NCBI GenBank assembly: GCA_963995505.1
Contig: OZ023192.1
Coordinates: 2,897,001-2,961,000, forward strand
Reading direction: 5' to 3'
Source: Hypericum androsaemum
Lineage: Eukaryota > Streptophyta > Magnoliopsida > Malpighiales > Hypericaceae
DNA: 64,000 bases
The notes under the pieces were generated by a model that saw only the letters and a list, made by a program, of their open reading frames with translations, made no database searches and had not been told where the DNA came from. Shown here one piece after another: positions 1 through 10,527 of this stretch. The translations under genes were made by a program, and so were the position numbers. Numbering within the stretch: the first letter of the stretch is position 1; every line of letters begins with the position of its first letter.

Positions 1-404
1 TGAAAAAATAAAAAAGACCCCAAGGAATAAGTTTAACCAATTCGGAATTTGATTTATATCTTAACACACAATTTGATATTCCATTTGTCAAATCTTCTAG
101 TTTTCCTTTATTAGAATGGTGGAACAACCATGTAGAACAATTTTCGGTTATGTCAATTATTGCCAAAGGATTGCTTGCTTGTCCGATTTCGATGGTTGCC
201 GTGGAATAAGCATTTAGTGCAGGAGGTAATATTTTGGATGAACACCGGTACTCAATGACACCGCAATCTTTGGAGGCACAAGCATTACTCGCCGATTGGA
301 CCAAGGCGGAAAGACGACAACAAGAATTGGTCCGGGAAAATCCCGACCAACTATACGACCTCAATGATGCCACAACCGGTGAAAGCACAAACACATCCGA
401 CTAA
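1..404 (+). pseudogene. hAT transposase C-terminal remnant (dimerisation domain)
   Basis: This is the C-terminal end of an hAT (Ac/Tam3-type) transposase, entering from the left edge. Reading with codons starting at position 12, it gives the typical hAT block: a FPLLEWW stretch near 110-130, then MSIIAKGLLACPIS, then AFSAGGNILDEHRYSMTP, ending at a TAA at 402-404. The hAT C-terminal domain mediates dimerisation and is normally uninterrupted. Here TAA at 207-209 breaks it just before AFSAGG. The related copy at about 2140-2310 has CAA (Gln) at this codon, so the stop looks like a C-to-T change. Another stop lies at 9-11. The element is therefore probably non-functional. The N-terminal half lies outside the window. 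Confidence 0.85.
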
Positions 405-865
405 GTGAGTTAGCTCCATAAAGGTAAGAGAACTACGTGGGCTTTGATTCCTTCGGAGCTAAGGATACGTAGACAACTTAATTTGGTACATTAAGTGCAA
501 ATCCAATCTTTAGTTTATTTCTTTTTCCCAAAAAATGTTAAACACTAATTCCTAATTTTTTTTAATATTTGAAGCAAAAATCAAAGTTTTAAAATTTTTC
601 AAAAAATATCAAAACCTTTTAAACTTTTTCGAAAATATTACAAAAATATTCAAAAAAATTAGAGATTTTAGAATTTTTTTTAAATTAAGTATTAAAATTA
701 TAGAATTAATTCGAATTCGAATTATAATTCGATTCTAATTCGAAAATTCATAATTCGTATTTGATTCGTCTATTGAAGAATTGAATATGGTTTAATGTTT
801 TGATAAATTCGAATTCGTATAAATTCGATTCGAATTCGTCTAAATTCGAACCGTGGTCAGGTCTA
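405..865 (+). mobile_element. hAT element 3' untranslated end with subterminal repeats
   Basis: After the transposase stop comes about 460 bp of non-coding AT-rich DNA. From about 710 to 855 it is packed with short palindromic AATTCGAATTCG-type motifs, which resemble hAT subterminal repeats. The run ends in a sequence whose reverse complement reads TAGACCTGACCACGG, a plausible terminal inverted repeat, putting the element end near 865. The 5' end and target duplication are outside the window, so this boundary is inferred. Confidence 0.45.
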
Positions 866-2139
866 ATGTTACTCTTCACTCAATTAATTTGTTTTTTTCA
901 CCAAAAAATAATAATTTGTGACCGACATGACATGACATGTACTGTACCGGCCAGTTCCTGACAATACTGTCACTAATGAGGTCACTATACTATTTTATTG
1001 CATTCCAGTATCTTATGATTATTTTATGTGATTAATATTTTATGATTTTTTTTTCTATTTTTTTTTTCAGATGGACCTCAAAATGAATTAATTTAGAGGT
1101 GGCCAAAAGAGCCCTCAACAAAGGTTTAGTTAACTAGCGAACTCTGAAATCTCAACAAGGTCTAATCTAAATTCGAGTACAAATTATAAACGAACAAAAA
1201 TTCCTACTGACTTTTAAGTTTTAATATAGTTGTCAATGTTTACCCGGAAAAAAAATATAGTTGTGTTTTCAAACCTTAAACTCAGTGTCCGACCACTTGG
1301 TGGCGGTTAGAGTTATCAGGTCTAATTGATATTTGTATCCCAATTAGTTTAGTTCTTTTGGTCTATTTATTTCCTAATCGGGTTCATAATCAAAAGAGTA
1401 GATCAACTAGATCAGAACTATTAAACCTTTAATTCGAGACTAGAACATTCATCAGTTGATCTACAAGTTCGGTGGTAGTTAGAGTTATCATTTAATAAAT
1501 TGGTTTACTCGGATCTACGCTATCCCCATTAATCTAGTTATTTTGATCCAATCTCCAAATAATTGGACTTATGAATATTAGATCAAGTGGATCAGTACAA
1601 TTAAACAAGAACCTGAAAATGGCAGCAAGAGTGGGAGAGAGAGATTCTCCAACCTCTTTTTTTGGTTTTATCTTTTGCTAGTCAGGTTCACTAACAAAAA
1701 AAAAAGATCAAATGGATTAGGACAATCTACCAATAAAAAATTACCTCAAATGGCAACACAAATTGGGAGAGAGATGTAAATACTTATTATGTTTTCTTTT
1801 TTTGGCAGTGGAACCACTTTTTTCAATGGGGCCATTTATCTAGTGACAAAATTACAAGTCAATTTGGTTATGGTAAGCCTCATTTTAGGCCCTAATCCTT
1901 TTCCACTATCTCTCTATTGTTTTAGAATGAGCAGACAAGAGACAAGACAATTGTCTCACAAAAAGAAGAAAACATAAAATGGCTTCACTAGCAATCAATT
2001 TTTTTATGTGTCTTTTGGATATTAAAAGTGGCGCATTGTCGAATTTTATTTGGAGGTGACATTTGTAATAGGCAATCAACTTTTTTTTGGAAAAAATAAA
2101 TAAATAATTGGATATATATTTAGTGTATCAAATTAAGTT
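866..2139. other. AT-rich intergenic DNA with an imperfect duplication
   Basis: No gene is visible. Between about 1290 and 1770 there are two to three diverged copies of a block of roughly 180-200 bp, recognisable by GTTAGAGTTATCA, GATCAACTAGATCAG/GATCAAGTGGATCAG and GGGAGAGAGA words. Short open frames here have no recognisable domain. Confidence 0.4.
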
Positions 2140-2310
2140 GTCTTCGTCTATCCGGTTTGGTCCAATCATCAAACAATATTTGCGCCTCCATTTTTTTTTG
2201 GTATCATTGAGTACCGAACTTCGAAGATGTTATCTCCGGCACTAAATGCTTGTTCCACGACTACCGTTGTACCGGACAATCAAGCCCCTCTTATTTTAAA
2301 AATTGTTCAT
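2140..2310 (-). pseudogene. second hAT transposase remnant, inverted
   Basis: The reverse complement of this stretch aligns over about 150 bp with positions 165-325. It contains the equivalents of VEQAFSAGDNIF, RYSM, and the GATTGGACCAA...GACGAAGACAAC segment that follows in the first copy. It has an A-rich insertion and several frame breaks, so it is a decayed fragment. It keeps Gln (CAA) where the first copy has a stop, which helps reconstruct how that stop arose. Its orientation is opposite to the first copy, so it is a separate insertion or a rearranged piece. Confidence 0.65.
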
Positions 2311-3794
2311 TCTATTTTTTTCAAATCGTCCCGCCAATTTCTGTTAAATTCTGAATGCAAAATTTGGCAGTTATATTGGCAAATTGAATCGCCAATTTGA
2401 TTTGCCAGTTGAACTTTCGAATCAACATTTGAGGATATATCTAACCATATTACATTTCAAAAAAATATCTAACCATATTTGAACCATCCTAGTTCTGATT
2501 CGCCCACCATGGTTCAAATCTGGTTCACTGAACCGACGGGTCACAATTCGTCAGTTTGCTGGTTCGAACCGGATCTTAGTCAGGAACAAATACCATCTTC
2601 CAAACAACTTTTCCAAAAGCGAGACATCCTTAGAGGTCATTAGTAACTTTTTTTTTTGGTGGGAGAGGTCATTAGTAACTAGTAGTCCATAAATATTACC
2701 CAAACAGGCGAAACGCTTCATGTTTAAGCAAATGTATCATCTACTAAGGAAAGGACAGAGGAAGTAGGTTAGTAATATGATTTTTTTTACCAGGGACAGT
2801 CATCAATCTTACTTATCTTCATTCGAGCGAGATAGAATATTTGAATAAAGACAAAGCTCACCCAACAAATGTTTAACTCTTATGCATTTTTAAGCACTCG
2901 AAATCATAAGTAATATAAATCTAAGTATTCTTTTGAATAAATAAAATTCTACTTGTTGAAAAATATGATATCTAAGTGAATGAAGGATATCAAAGATCTT
3001 CAAAATGGTCAAAGATATTGAGGAACAGAATCACAGTCTTTAGGGTGCTAAAATTTGAATTAGTGGCGTCCATTAAGTTTGACCCCATAAGAGGTTGAAA
3101 TCTGGACAAAGTTACAAAATTATATATAGCAAGAAATATTTAAGAGTGTGTTGTTTTACCTTAATAAAAATATATCAAGTTCAAATATTTGAATATGTAT
3201 TGTTACATTTTTATATACTTGTTCAATTTTACCACGATTCAAAAGTTCTAATAGCTGGAGGTTGAATTATTCTACTCGATTAATGTACTCATATGGTATA
3301 ACTAAAAAAATAAAATCAAATTCCATCTTTATAGGCATTATAGACTATTCTGTTTCCAGTATGTCATAAATATCCGCAACCGACAACGTCCTATCTAAGT
3401 AACAAAATTAATGTACGAATCCACATTTTATTCTCTTTGATGGCTAAATAACATGACATGACGATAAATAAACCGCATATACGTGAGACTGAAGTTATAC
3501 GTCGGTTCTTCGAAGTTCGAGTTGCATGTTTCATGGAATTGGCATTTCATAAAATGGCATGAAACTTGCCCGATGACTAGGATTAATTATAGATAAATTA
3601 ACCTGGAAAAGAAAAAACTCTAATCAAACTCAATCATGCTTGTACAAGATGCCTTCCACTTTCTATTTCTTTTCATGTTCTTGGTTTGTGTTATGATATT
3701 TAATAACTTTGCGTTCAGCTAATTGCAAGAGACTCGACTGTGATTATTTTTACAGGCGTAAACAATTTGTTATTAGTTGTAACTAACTATGTGT
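2311..3794. other. AT-rich intergenic DNA, no gene seen
   Basis: No supported gene. Around 2330-2600 short words such as GCCAATTTG and TTTGCCAGTT recur, as often seen in decayed transposon ends, but no boundary could be fixed. Confidence 0.4.
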
Positions 3795-3985
3795 AACTAA
3801 CAAATACTTAGATTAACATGAGGACGCTACTCTAATTTAACTAAGAGGTCTCGAGTTCAAGCCCCTTATGAATGTAGTTGTGTTAAATATTTGTTAAGAA
3901 AACTTTGCCATCTTTCGAAAGTTTCACACGGCTCAAATCTAAATTAATCGACCTAGGCTATATACTAAATAATATAAACAAAAAA
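3795..3985 (+). repeat. SINE-like dispersed repeat, copy 1
   Basis: A repeat of about 190 bp shared with 15560-15751 and, in reverse, with 5490-5660, 7265-7400 and 8140-8259. Landmarks in order are ACAAATACTTAGATTAAC, a pol III box-B-like GTCTCGAGTTCAAGCCCC, TGTTAAATATTTGTT, a purine-poor ACTTTGCCATCTTTCGAAAG block, and ATTAATCGACC, followed by an A/T tail. The tRNA-like box plus a shared 3' end with a variable A/T tail suggests a SINE. The family name is unknown to me. Confidence 0.55.
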
Positions 3986-5489
3986 TTAGCGATATCATAA
4001 TCTTAATACATCATCTTGAACAAAATATTATGTCAATAAGCAAAAAAGCCATAAGATTAATTCGCTTTTGATACAATTTAAATTTTTTCTGTGTCCAACC
4101 TAGAAAAATAACCACGATGGAGTCAAACATCATCGTGCATAATCACATGATTTGATCCATTCCTGTCCGTAGTTTACGGACAGTCTTATCTGTGCTAAAT
4201 CATAACCGACGCGGTATTCCAAAGAACAATCCACGGATAGTCTTTATCAAATATTTTGTTCAAATTATAGCAATTATTTCCGTACGTACGATGCAATATT
4301 GCAGGTTTGCGAGGTAAATATTAAAAGATTTAATAATAATCCACTTACCCCTCGTGGAAAGAATGTTTACTTGTTAATTCGTTTTTGTTTATACCTCATA
4401 GTATCCGGATGTGTTCTGAGCCAAAAACTCTTACAACAAATATTTAACAATATTGCATATTTAAGAATTTAAACTCTAAACCCTTTAATTATTATTCTAA
4501 ATGCTCGTTAATATCAGTGATCAGAAAATCGTAAAACCAGCTAGCTGTCCAGAAAAGAAAAAAATAGTACTGCCAGTTCAAAATTAATCTTACTGTCCGG
4601 AAATAATTAGTACGTGTAAGCATGGACAACGTAGGCGAGCAAGTAATTTAGAACTTGCTTGTACGTACAAGGAAGAAATTGCTTCGAAATGACGAACATT
4701 CTTTCTTTCTCTTTCCAAATCAATGATGAGCTCTCGTGGAATGTCCTATTTCCGAATGCAGTGTTTTCCAACATGCATGCTGAAATAAAAAATTTGGGTC
4801 AAAATTTGTGCAAATTTAATATAATCTCTCGTATTATTAAATGATATTAATCCATTATAATATCATACTAGCTAAATTTTGTATATCAGATCAAAATCTT
4901 AATAAAATTGATAACTAGAATAATCTCGCTTGCATTGATATATTTCAAGTACGGGATATTGTAAGCCATAAGGAGACAACAAAATATTCATGCCTTGTAG
5001 CGGTAAACTGTTTATGAAACCGGAATATCCATCGCCAAATCCCAAAGTTCCAGTGAAAGTATATACAGTTGGTGACAACATAATATTAATTTTTTTGATT
5101 AAGAACGTAATTTTTTCAAAACTATATGAATATTTTCTGTTTGAGTAATGTAATTTAAGTTAGGCGAGATTTAAAAAATTATATTTTTACCAAAAATTTA
5201 ATACTATCACATTTATAAGATATGAATTTGGTTTTTTTTTTCAAATTTCAATATTTTTTTTCCCAAGTTTTAACAATTGACTTAGTGGAGAGTGGAGCAA
5301 ACGTGGGGGTAAGGTCATAAATTAAATTAAAAATTTTGGTAAGGCGAGGAAGGTTGGTGGAAGGTGAAAACCATCAAATTTTCCCAACACATGTTTTCAA
5401 GGTCAAAAGTCCCCGCGGTTGCACTTTATACTACGTGGTCTTATTATTCCAACACTATACTTTTTGTTATTGACTATATACTTAATTTT
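3986..5489. other. AT-rich intergenic DNA, no gene seen
   Basis: Contains only short random open frames on both strands. No domain, TIR or RNA gene was recognised. Confidence 0.4.
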
Positions 5490-5660
5490 TTATTTATTTA
5501 TACCACCTGCTATAAGAATTCACTGGATCGACTAATATAGATTTAAATCGAATAAAATTTTTTAAAATGAAAAATTTTCCAACAAACATTTAACACTTTT
5601 GTATTTTCAAAAACTTAAAAATCCCAAACTTCTTAATTAAAACAACACAATCATAAATTA
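5490..5660 (-). repeat. SINE-like dispersed repeat, copy 2 (reverse)
   Basis: Begins on the plus strand with TTATACCACCTGCTATAAG and CACTGGATCGACTAATA, then AAATTTTCCAACAAACATTTAACAC as two adjoining words. Its reverse complement matches the 3' half of the 15560-15751 copy, including the GGTGGTATAA terminus and an A/T tail. Confidence 0.5.
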
Positions 5661-7264
5661 ATATACATTTTTCTATTATTATGTAGTTATTTATGGATTA
5701 TAAAGTGAAGGTGGACGTGAAGGTCTACCCACCAGGAAGGGGGACAAAATGGAACTGGCTTTGGCCTCGGGTGGTTCTCTCCTGTCTTTTTCCTATTTCC
5801 TTCCACCAAATCCACGTGATAATTAATATCATAATAATGTGTGCATGTGACATTTCTTTTTGGGAAATCTGCTGCCGAAATTAGCTAAATGTAGGAGACG
5901 GTTGTTCTCCTTTTTAGATTTTTTTGTCAAAGTCTTTTTCTATTTTTTGACCCGGGAGAACGAAATTGTTTGGCATTTGTTGTGATAAGAAATATGAGAT
6001 TATTCTTTAAACCGTTGAGCTGAGTTTGATTTATAACTGTAAAAATTTGAATTTTTTTAAATTTTAAATTTGATATAACTATTCTAACATGTTCTCACAG
6101 TAAAAATCAGCTCATGATGTCTTATGGAAGATTGGTGAAGTAAAAAATTCATACAAATTTTGGCCCAATAAATTAAATTTAATATAGCACATTAAGTTGA
6201 ATTAGCTTACATGATTAGCTCGGGTGTATTATCTAGAACTGGTATCTAATATTCTTTTATTGTCCAAAAGATCATTTTCATCAAGATTTTACATTTTTTA
6301 TTAATTAATTTCTTATCTCAATTTATACAGGTTAATTATATTTCTCATTCAAACTGATCTAGATTATAGTTATTGTGAATACTAAAAATTTTCAGAAAGA
6401 GTTCTACCTTTTTTAGCAGAAGGGGGCAAGTGGGCCAATGTCATTCAGCTAAAATTCGACTGGCCGAAAGACTTCTCTCTTTCTAAATGTTGACTTAACT
6501 AAAGATGAACTTTTTTGAACACTCTTGAGAAAATGTGTATCCAATTCCTAGTCAACTCTTGACGTATTCTTGGTGGTTGCTGCTTCCCAGTTGCTAGAGC
6601 CTACTTTGTGTATACAAATGGAAAAAGAGAACACATTACGAGAATTTTTCGGGAGGTCATCAATCTGAGTATATTTTTTGCTTAAATTTTGCAGTTCTAT
6701 AGAATTCGGTACATTAATGATGCTATATTTAAATCCGGATCTTACTACTTGGATGACTCGGTATAGTAGTAATATTTATCGCAAGCAACACTTTAGTCAA
6801 AAATACACTTTTGTAGTAATACTTCTTGCCGTGAAGTTTCTCTGCATCACTTTAGTCCAAAATTGACAAAAGAACTAGTGGGGGTTGGTACAGAATATAA
6901 TTTCTTTAGTTCAAATTTTACAAAAATAAAAATATATTATCAATAGAGCCTTTCTAAATAGAATATGACCATACTCAATTTTTAGTAAGGCATTAAAAAA
7001 AATTGACCCATGAGAGACGTTAGCTTTATGGATATTTGCGAAAGTTCTTCACGGAATCATATACTTCGGCGTGGCGTAATCTATAGCCAGTGCAATTTTT
7101 TTGAACATTGGACTATTACTTTTCTTTTTAGAAAAACATTGGACTATTACGACTATAACATTGACGCACGTTTTCTTTTGTTGACGAAGAAAGCCCGACG
7201 AGGTTAGCCATGACCAGACGATTTGCAATGCTTGAATAACAAAGGACGCTTCTCCTTCACTCCG
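5661..7264. other. intergenic DNA, no gene seen
   Basis: AT-rich, with scattered open frames shorter than 70 codons and no recognisable domain or repeat boundary. Confidence 0.35.
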
Positions 7265-7400
7265 GACCTATATGACTAATTTAAGTTCGAGTCAGATATA
7301 ATTTTTGAAAGATGATAAAAAAATTTCAACAACATTTTTAATGATTAGAATTTGAAATCTCTTAGTTAAGTTAAAACAACAACCATAAATAAAAGCGGGT
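7265..7400 (-). repeat. SINE-like dispersed repeat, copy 3 (reverse, partial)
   Basis: The plus strand shows GACTAATTTAAGTTCGAGTC, then ATTTTTGAAAGATGATAAA, CAACAACATTTTTAA and TCTCTTAGTTAAG, in the same order as the reverse complement of the 15560-15751 copy. The tail end is missing or diverged. Confidence 0.45.
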
Positions 7401-8139
7401 TGTGATTTTCGAATTACGGTACAAGTTTCTAGTTGAAATTCCTTCATTTGGGTTCCCCTTTATAGTTTCCATTACCGACGGGTGCGCAGGGATGGAAAAA
7501 AATCTGAATCTCGAGAGTCTCCCGATCCATAACCTGTAGATTTTTAGTGGGTCTAACCCAAATTCTACTTAAATCCTCTCTCTTTTTTCTATAAAAAAGA
7601 TCAGGGTAACGAAAGGAATACGTAGGGTCCTGCTTGAATATTAGAACCAAGTAACTTTTGGTGTATATATGTAATATAAACTTTGACTAAAACTAAAATA
7701 ACTCAACCCCTACTCTAACTTCTAACCCTAAAAAAATAAACACAGACTCTACATTTACATGTTTTGAATATACATCTGTCAAACCCAGAGTGTAAAAGTA
7801 ACGGTTTAAAATACAGGATCCGAAAAATAAAAATAATGATTAAGGTTTAAGCTTCAAAAAAGAAAATAAAATTTTGGATCATATCATTCTTCTCCATATC
7901 AGAAAACAGAACAATCGTCTCAAGTTGGCCTCCGAAGTCGTAAAAGTTGTCGACAGTGTAATACTTTCCGATGGGTCCTTACTTCTGGGCAGTTAAGTTC
8001 GGATCTTGAAATCATAAAGTCCATGAAGCATGGGCCAAGCCCAAGCCCGACCATGAGTTCTTCTTGCACTTTCAATTTGTATTTAATTATGCATATCCAA
8101 TTTTGAGTTAATTAGATTCCGACTACTTTATTTATATTA
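7401..8139. other. intergenic DNA, no gene seen
   Basis: No supported coding region or repeat boundary was identified. Confidence 0.35.
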
Positions 8140-8259
8140 ACTTTTTCTATTATTTTATACCACATCGTATCTGAATAGTCAGAGATCGACTAGTTTAGGT
8201 TTGAGACGGATATGACCTTTGAAAAGTGCAAAACTCTTCAAACAAGTATTTAACGCTAC
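8140..8259 (-). repeat. SINE-like repeat copy 4, interrupted by the LINE
   Basis: The plus strand reads TTTATACCACATCGTATC, GAGATCGACTAGTTTAGG and AACAAGTATTTAACGCTAC, matching the reverse of the SINE-like family. The copy stops at 8259 and resumes at 10131, where the last 16 bases are repeated. The LINE therefore inserted into an older SINE-like copy. Confidence 0.5.
8244..8259 (+). repeat. left target-site duplication of the LINE
   Basis: AAGTATTTAACGCTAC, identical over 16 bases to 10131-10146. A long direct repeat flanking an A-rich 3' end is the signature of target-primed reverse transcription. Confidence 0.9.
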
Positions 8260-10130
8260 AAACAAGCAACTTCTTGTTATGCTATGGTTTGAAGTGCAAA
8301 GCTATTGCCAATCAATATGGCATCATTTTCCAAGCTGCCTTTGGAGATTCCTCGAGTCTCAGAACCTCCTCTGGGCGCGTGTTCTGATTGGCAAGTATGG
8401 TAGGGATGGCACGGACTTGGATGTGCTGAAGCCGAGGCACTGTTCTTCTGCCACCTGGTGGGCCATGGTGAAGGCCCAACCGGTTCTTGCCCACTGTCCC
8501 CGTCGGAACGTGGGCAATGGTCACCGTACGTCCTTTTGGAATGACCCGTGGCTCTCTACCTCTCCTTTCTGGAACCACCTCCTTGGCGATCTCCCTGCGG
8601 AGGAGGCCGGGAGCGGGTGGTTAAGTATTGGTCCCCTGGGGATGTTGGGATATCTCTCGTTTTGAGGTCCTTCTGCCTCCGCATATTATTGGTTCTTTGA
8701 CTTCGACTCTTCTGCAGGTCTCGCCGGCGTGGACTGACTCATTGTCTTGGAGCCTCACTCAGGATGTGTGATTCTCTATGCAGTCTTTATATAGGGTGTT
8801 GTGCAGGGATGTGGAGATGCCACCCGCCAACCCGATCTGGGCTCGAATCTGGACTATATATGCTCATGAGAGGATTCAATTTTTCATTTGGCTTTTTTGT
8901 CATCGCAGATTGATGACGAATGCAGAGCAGCCGCGAAGGCATTTCACGGAGGATGATACGTGTCCAAGATGTGGTATCGAGTCTGAGTCTCTAATGCATG
9001 TCTTGTGATTGTAGATTCTCTAGGAGGGTGTGGGCTTCTCTTATGCCACGTCTGCCACAGGGCTTTTACACCGAGACTAACACCCGTCATTGGCTCTGGG
9101 CCAACATCTCTGATACTACCACACCCACGGATGGCCCATCGTGGGCTACAACTTTTGTGACTGCTTGCTGGTGGCTTTGGAATTGGCAGAATGACTCTGG
9201 TTTTAGGCTAGGCACTACCTTGGGGCACCCCCTTCCCTCATCACTTCTCAAGCACATGAGTTTGTCCGTGTCCTAGCGGACCGGAATACTCCATTACCCC
9301 CCGTTGGGAGATCCTAGTTTTATAGCAGAGACCTACAGATGGCTTCGTCAAGCTCAATACGGACAGAGCTTCGATGACAACCCGGGTCTTGCTGGGGCTA
9401 GTGGTATCATCTGAGACTCGGGTGGCATTTGGTTATGCAGGTTCGCCAAGGGCATTGGGAGTTGCACCTCCTTAGCTGCGGAGCTCTGAGCTTTGATCCT
9501 TGGGCTCGAGCTAGCTTGGGAGATGGGCTTTAGGAGGGTCCTGGTGGAGGTGGACTCGTCGCTGGCCATTCTCTGCATCAGGCATCCTGATGACCGAGCC
9601 CACCCTTTGGCTATGCTGATTTCGAGGGCGAGGGAACTTCTTGCGAAGGACTGGGAGATTAACCTTCAACATACCTGGCGGGTGGGGAATCGAGTGGCGG
9701 ATGCGCTTTCCAAGCTTGCTCTCGAGCTTTCCTTCAATTATGTTGTTTTCGAGGCCCCCTCAGACTTTTGTACTGATGTGTATTTGGATGATTTGTGGGG
9801 TATTAGCCTTTCCCGTTGTACTCGTTTGTCTAGAGACGCTGATGGCACAGAGCCCAGGTATAATTTTCTTTCCCGAGATGTATTACCTAGTGACGATATA
9901 AGGCCAGGTTATGCGATACACCAAAAGGTCTAGGGAGGACTTTCCTTCCTGGTGTACTCTTTCCCTATCACGGATTTTCCCACCGAGTTTTCTCGTGATA
10001 GAATTTTGACGAGGCCAACAGTCGCAACCTCACAAGAGGCCAAGAAGGAGCCTTACAATTAGTAGGATATAATTTGCCATTTTGTCTATACATTTTGGGG
10101 TTATTGCCCCTCCTCTTCCAAAACAAAAAG
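8260..10130 (+). mobile_element. 5'-truncated L1-type LINE with reverse-transcriptase zinc-binding and RNase H domains
   Basis: The element is about 1.87 kb with a short A-rich tail (AAAACAAAAAG) and 16-bp flanking duplications. Coding remnants run in order. First, about 8290-8640, a segment with LLWARVLIGKYG and GNGHRTSFWNDPWL, typical of the region after the reverse transcriptase. Second, about 8778-9040, the zinc-binding domain with CPRCGIESESLMHVL. Third, about 9340-9760, an RNase H domain with NPGLAGASGII, LAAEL, LVEVDSS and NRVADALSKLA. At least two frameshifts and several stops (including TGA codons at CGA- or TGG-like positions in RNase H) show it is dead. The polymerase core and ORF1 are absent, as expected for 5' truncation. 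Confidence 0.9.
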
Positions 10131-10146
10131 AAGTATTTAACGCTAC
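10131..10146 (+). repeat. right target-site duplication of the LINE
   Basis: Identical over 16 bases to 8244-8259; it directly follows the A-rich end of the LINE. The SINE-like sequence continues a short way beyond it. Confidence 0.9.
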
Positions 10147-10527
10147 GGTTCTTGACCTATGCACCTTGCTCTATAAAACAAATTTAGACATGGCTATGGT
10201 TACAGGATAACATCAGAACGGAACCCGGGTCTGATTCCAATGAACGTCATTCATCGGAACGGCAGAGATCCGACGTATTTGCGATCTTTCCATTGTTTCT
10301 CTGATGCTCTAAAACCAGAGATGGTAAACTCTGAGAGGATGAATAAGAAATAAGAGAACAAAAATATTCTTGCCCACATAAACAACAATGTATCCGGAAA
10401 GGAACGATATGCCAACATTTATAGCTCTCTCCAACCTTCTTGATGTTGGAAATTATACTCTGTATACACTCACCCAACAGTAAAACTATACAGAGATGAA
10501 AGCATCTGCTTGACAACACCTCCATCT
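10147..10527 (-). other. probable 3' UTR and downstream region of the DUF760 gene
   Basis: This lies directly downstream of the DUF760 stop codon. An open frame of 132 codons on the minus strand covers it but is a shifted reading of the last exon and UTR, so it is not called as a gene. No unambiguous polyadenylation signal was fixed. Confidence 0.4.
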
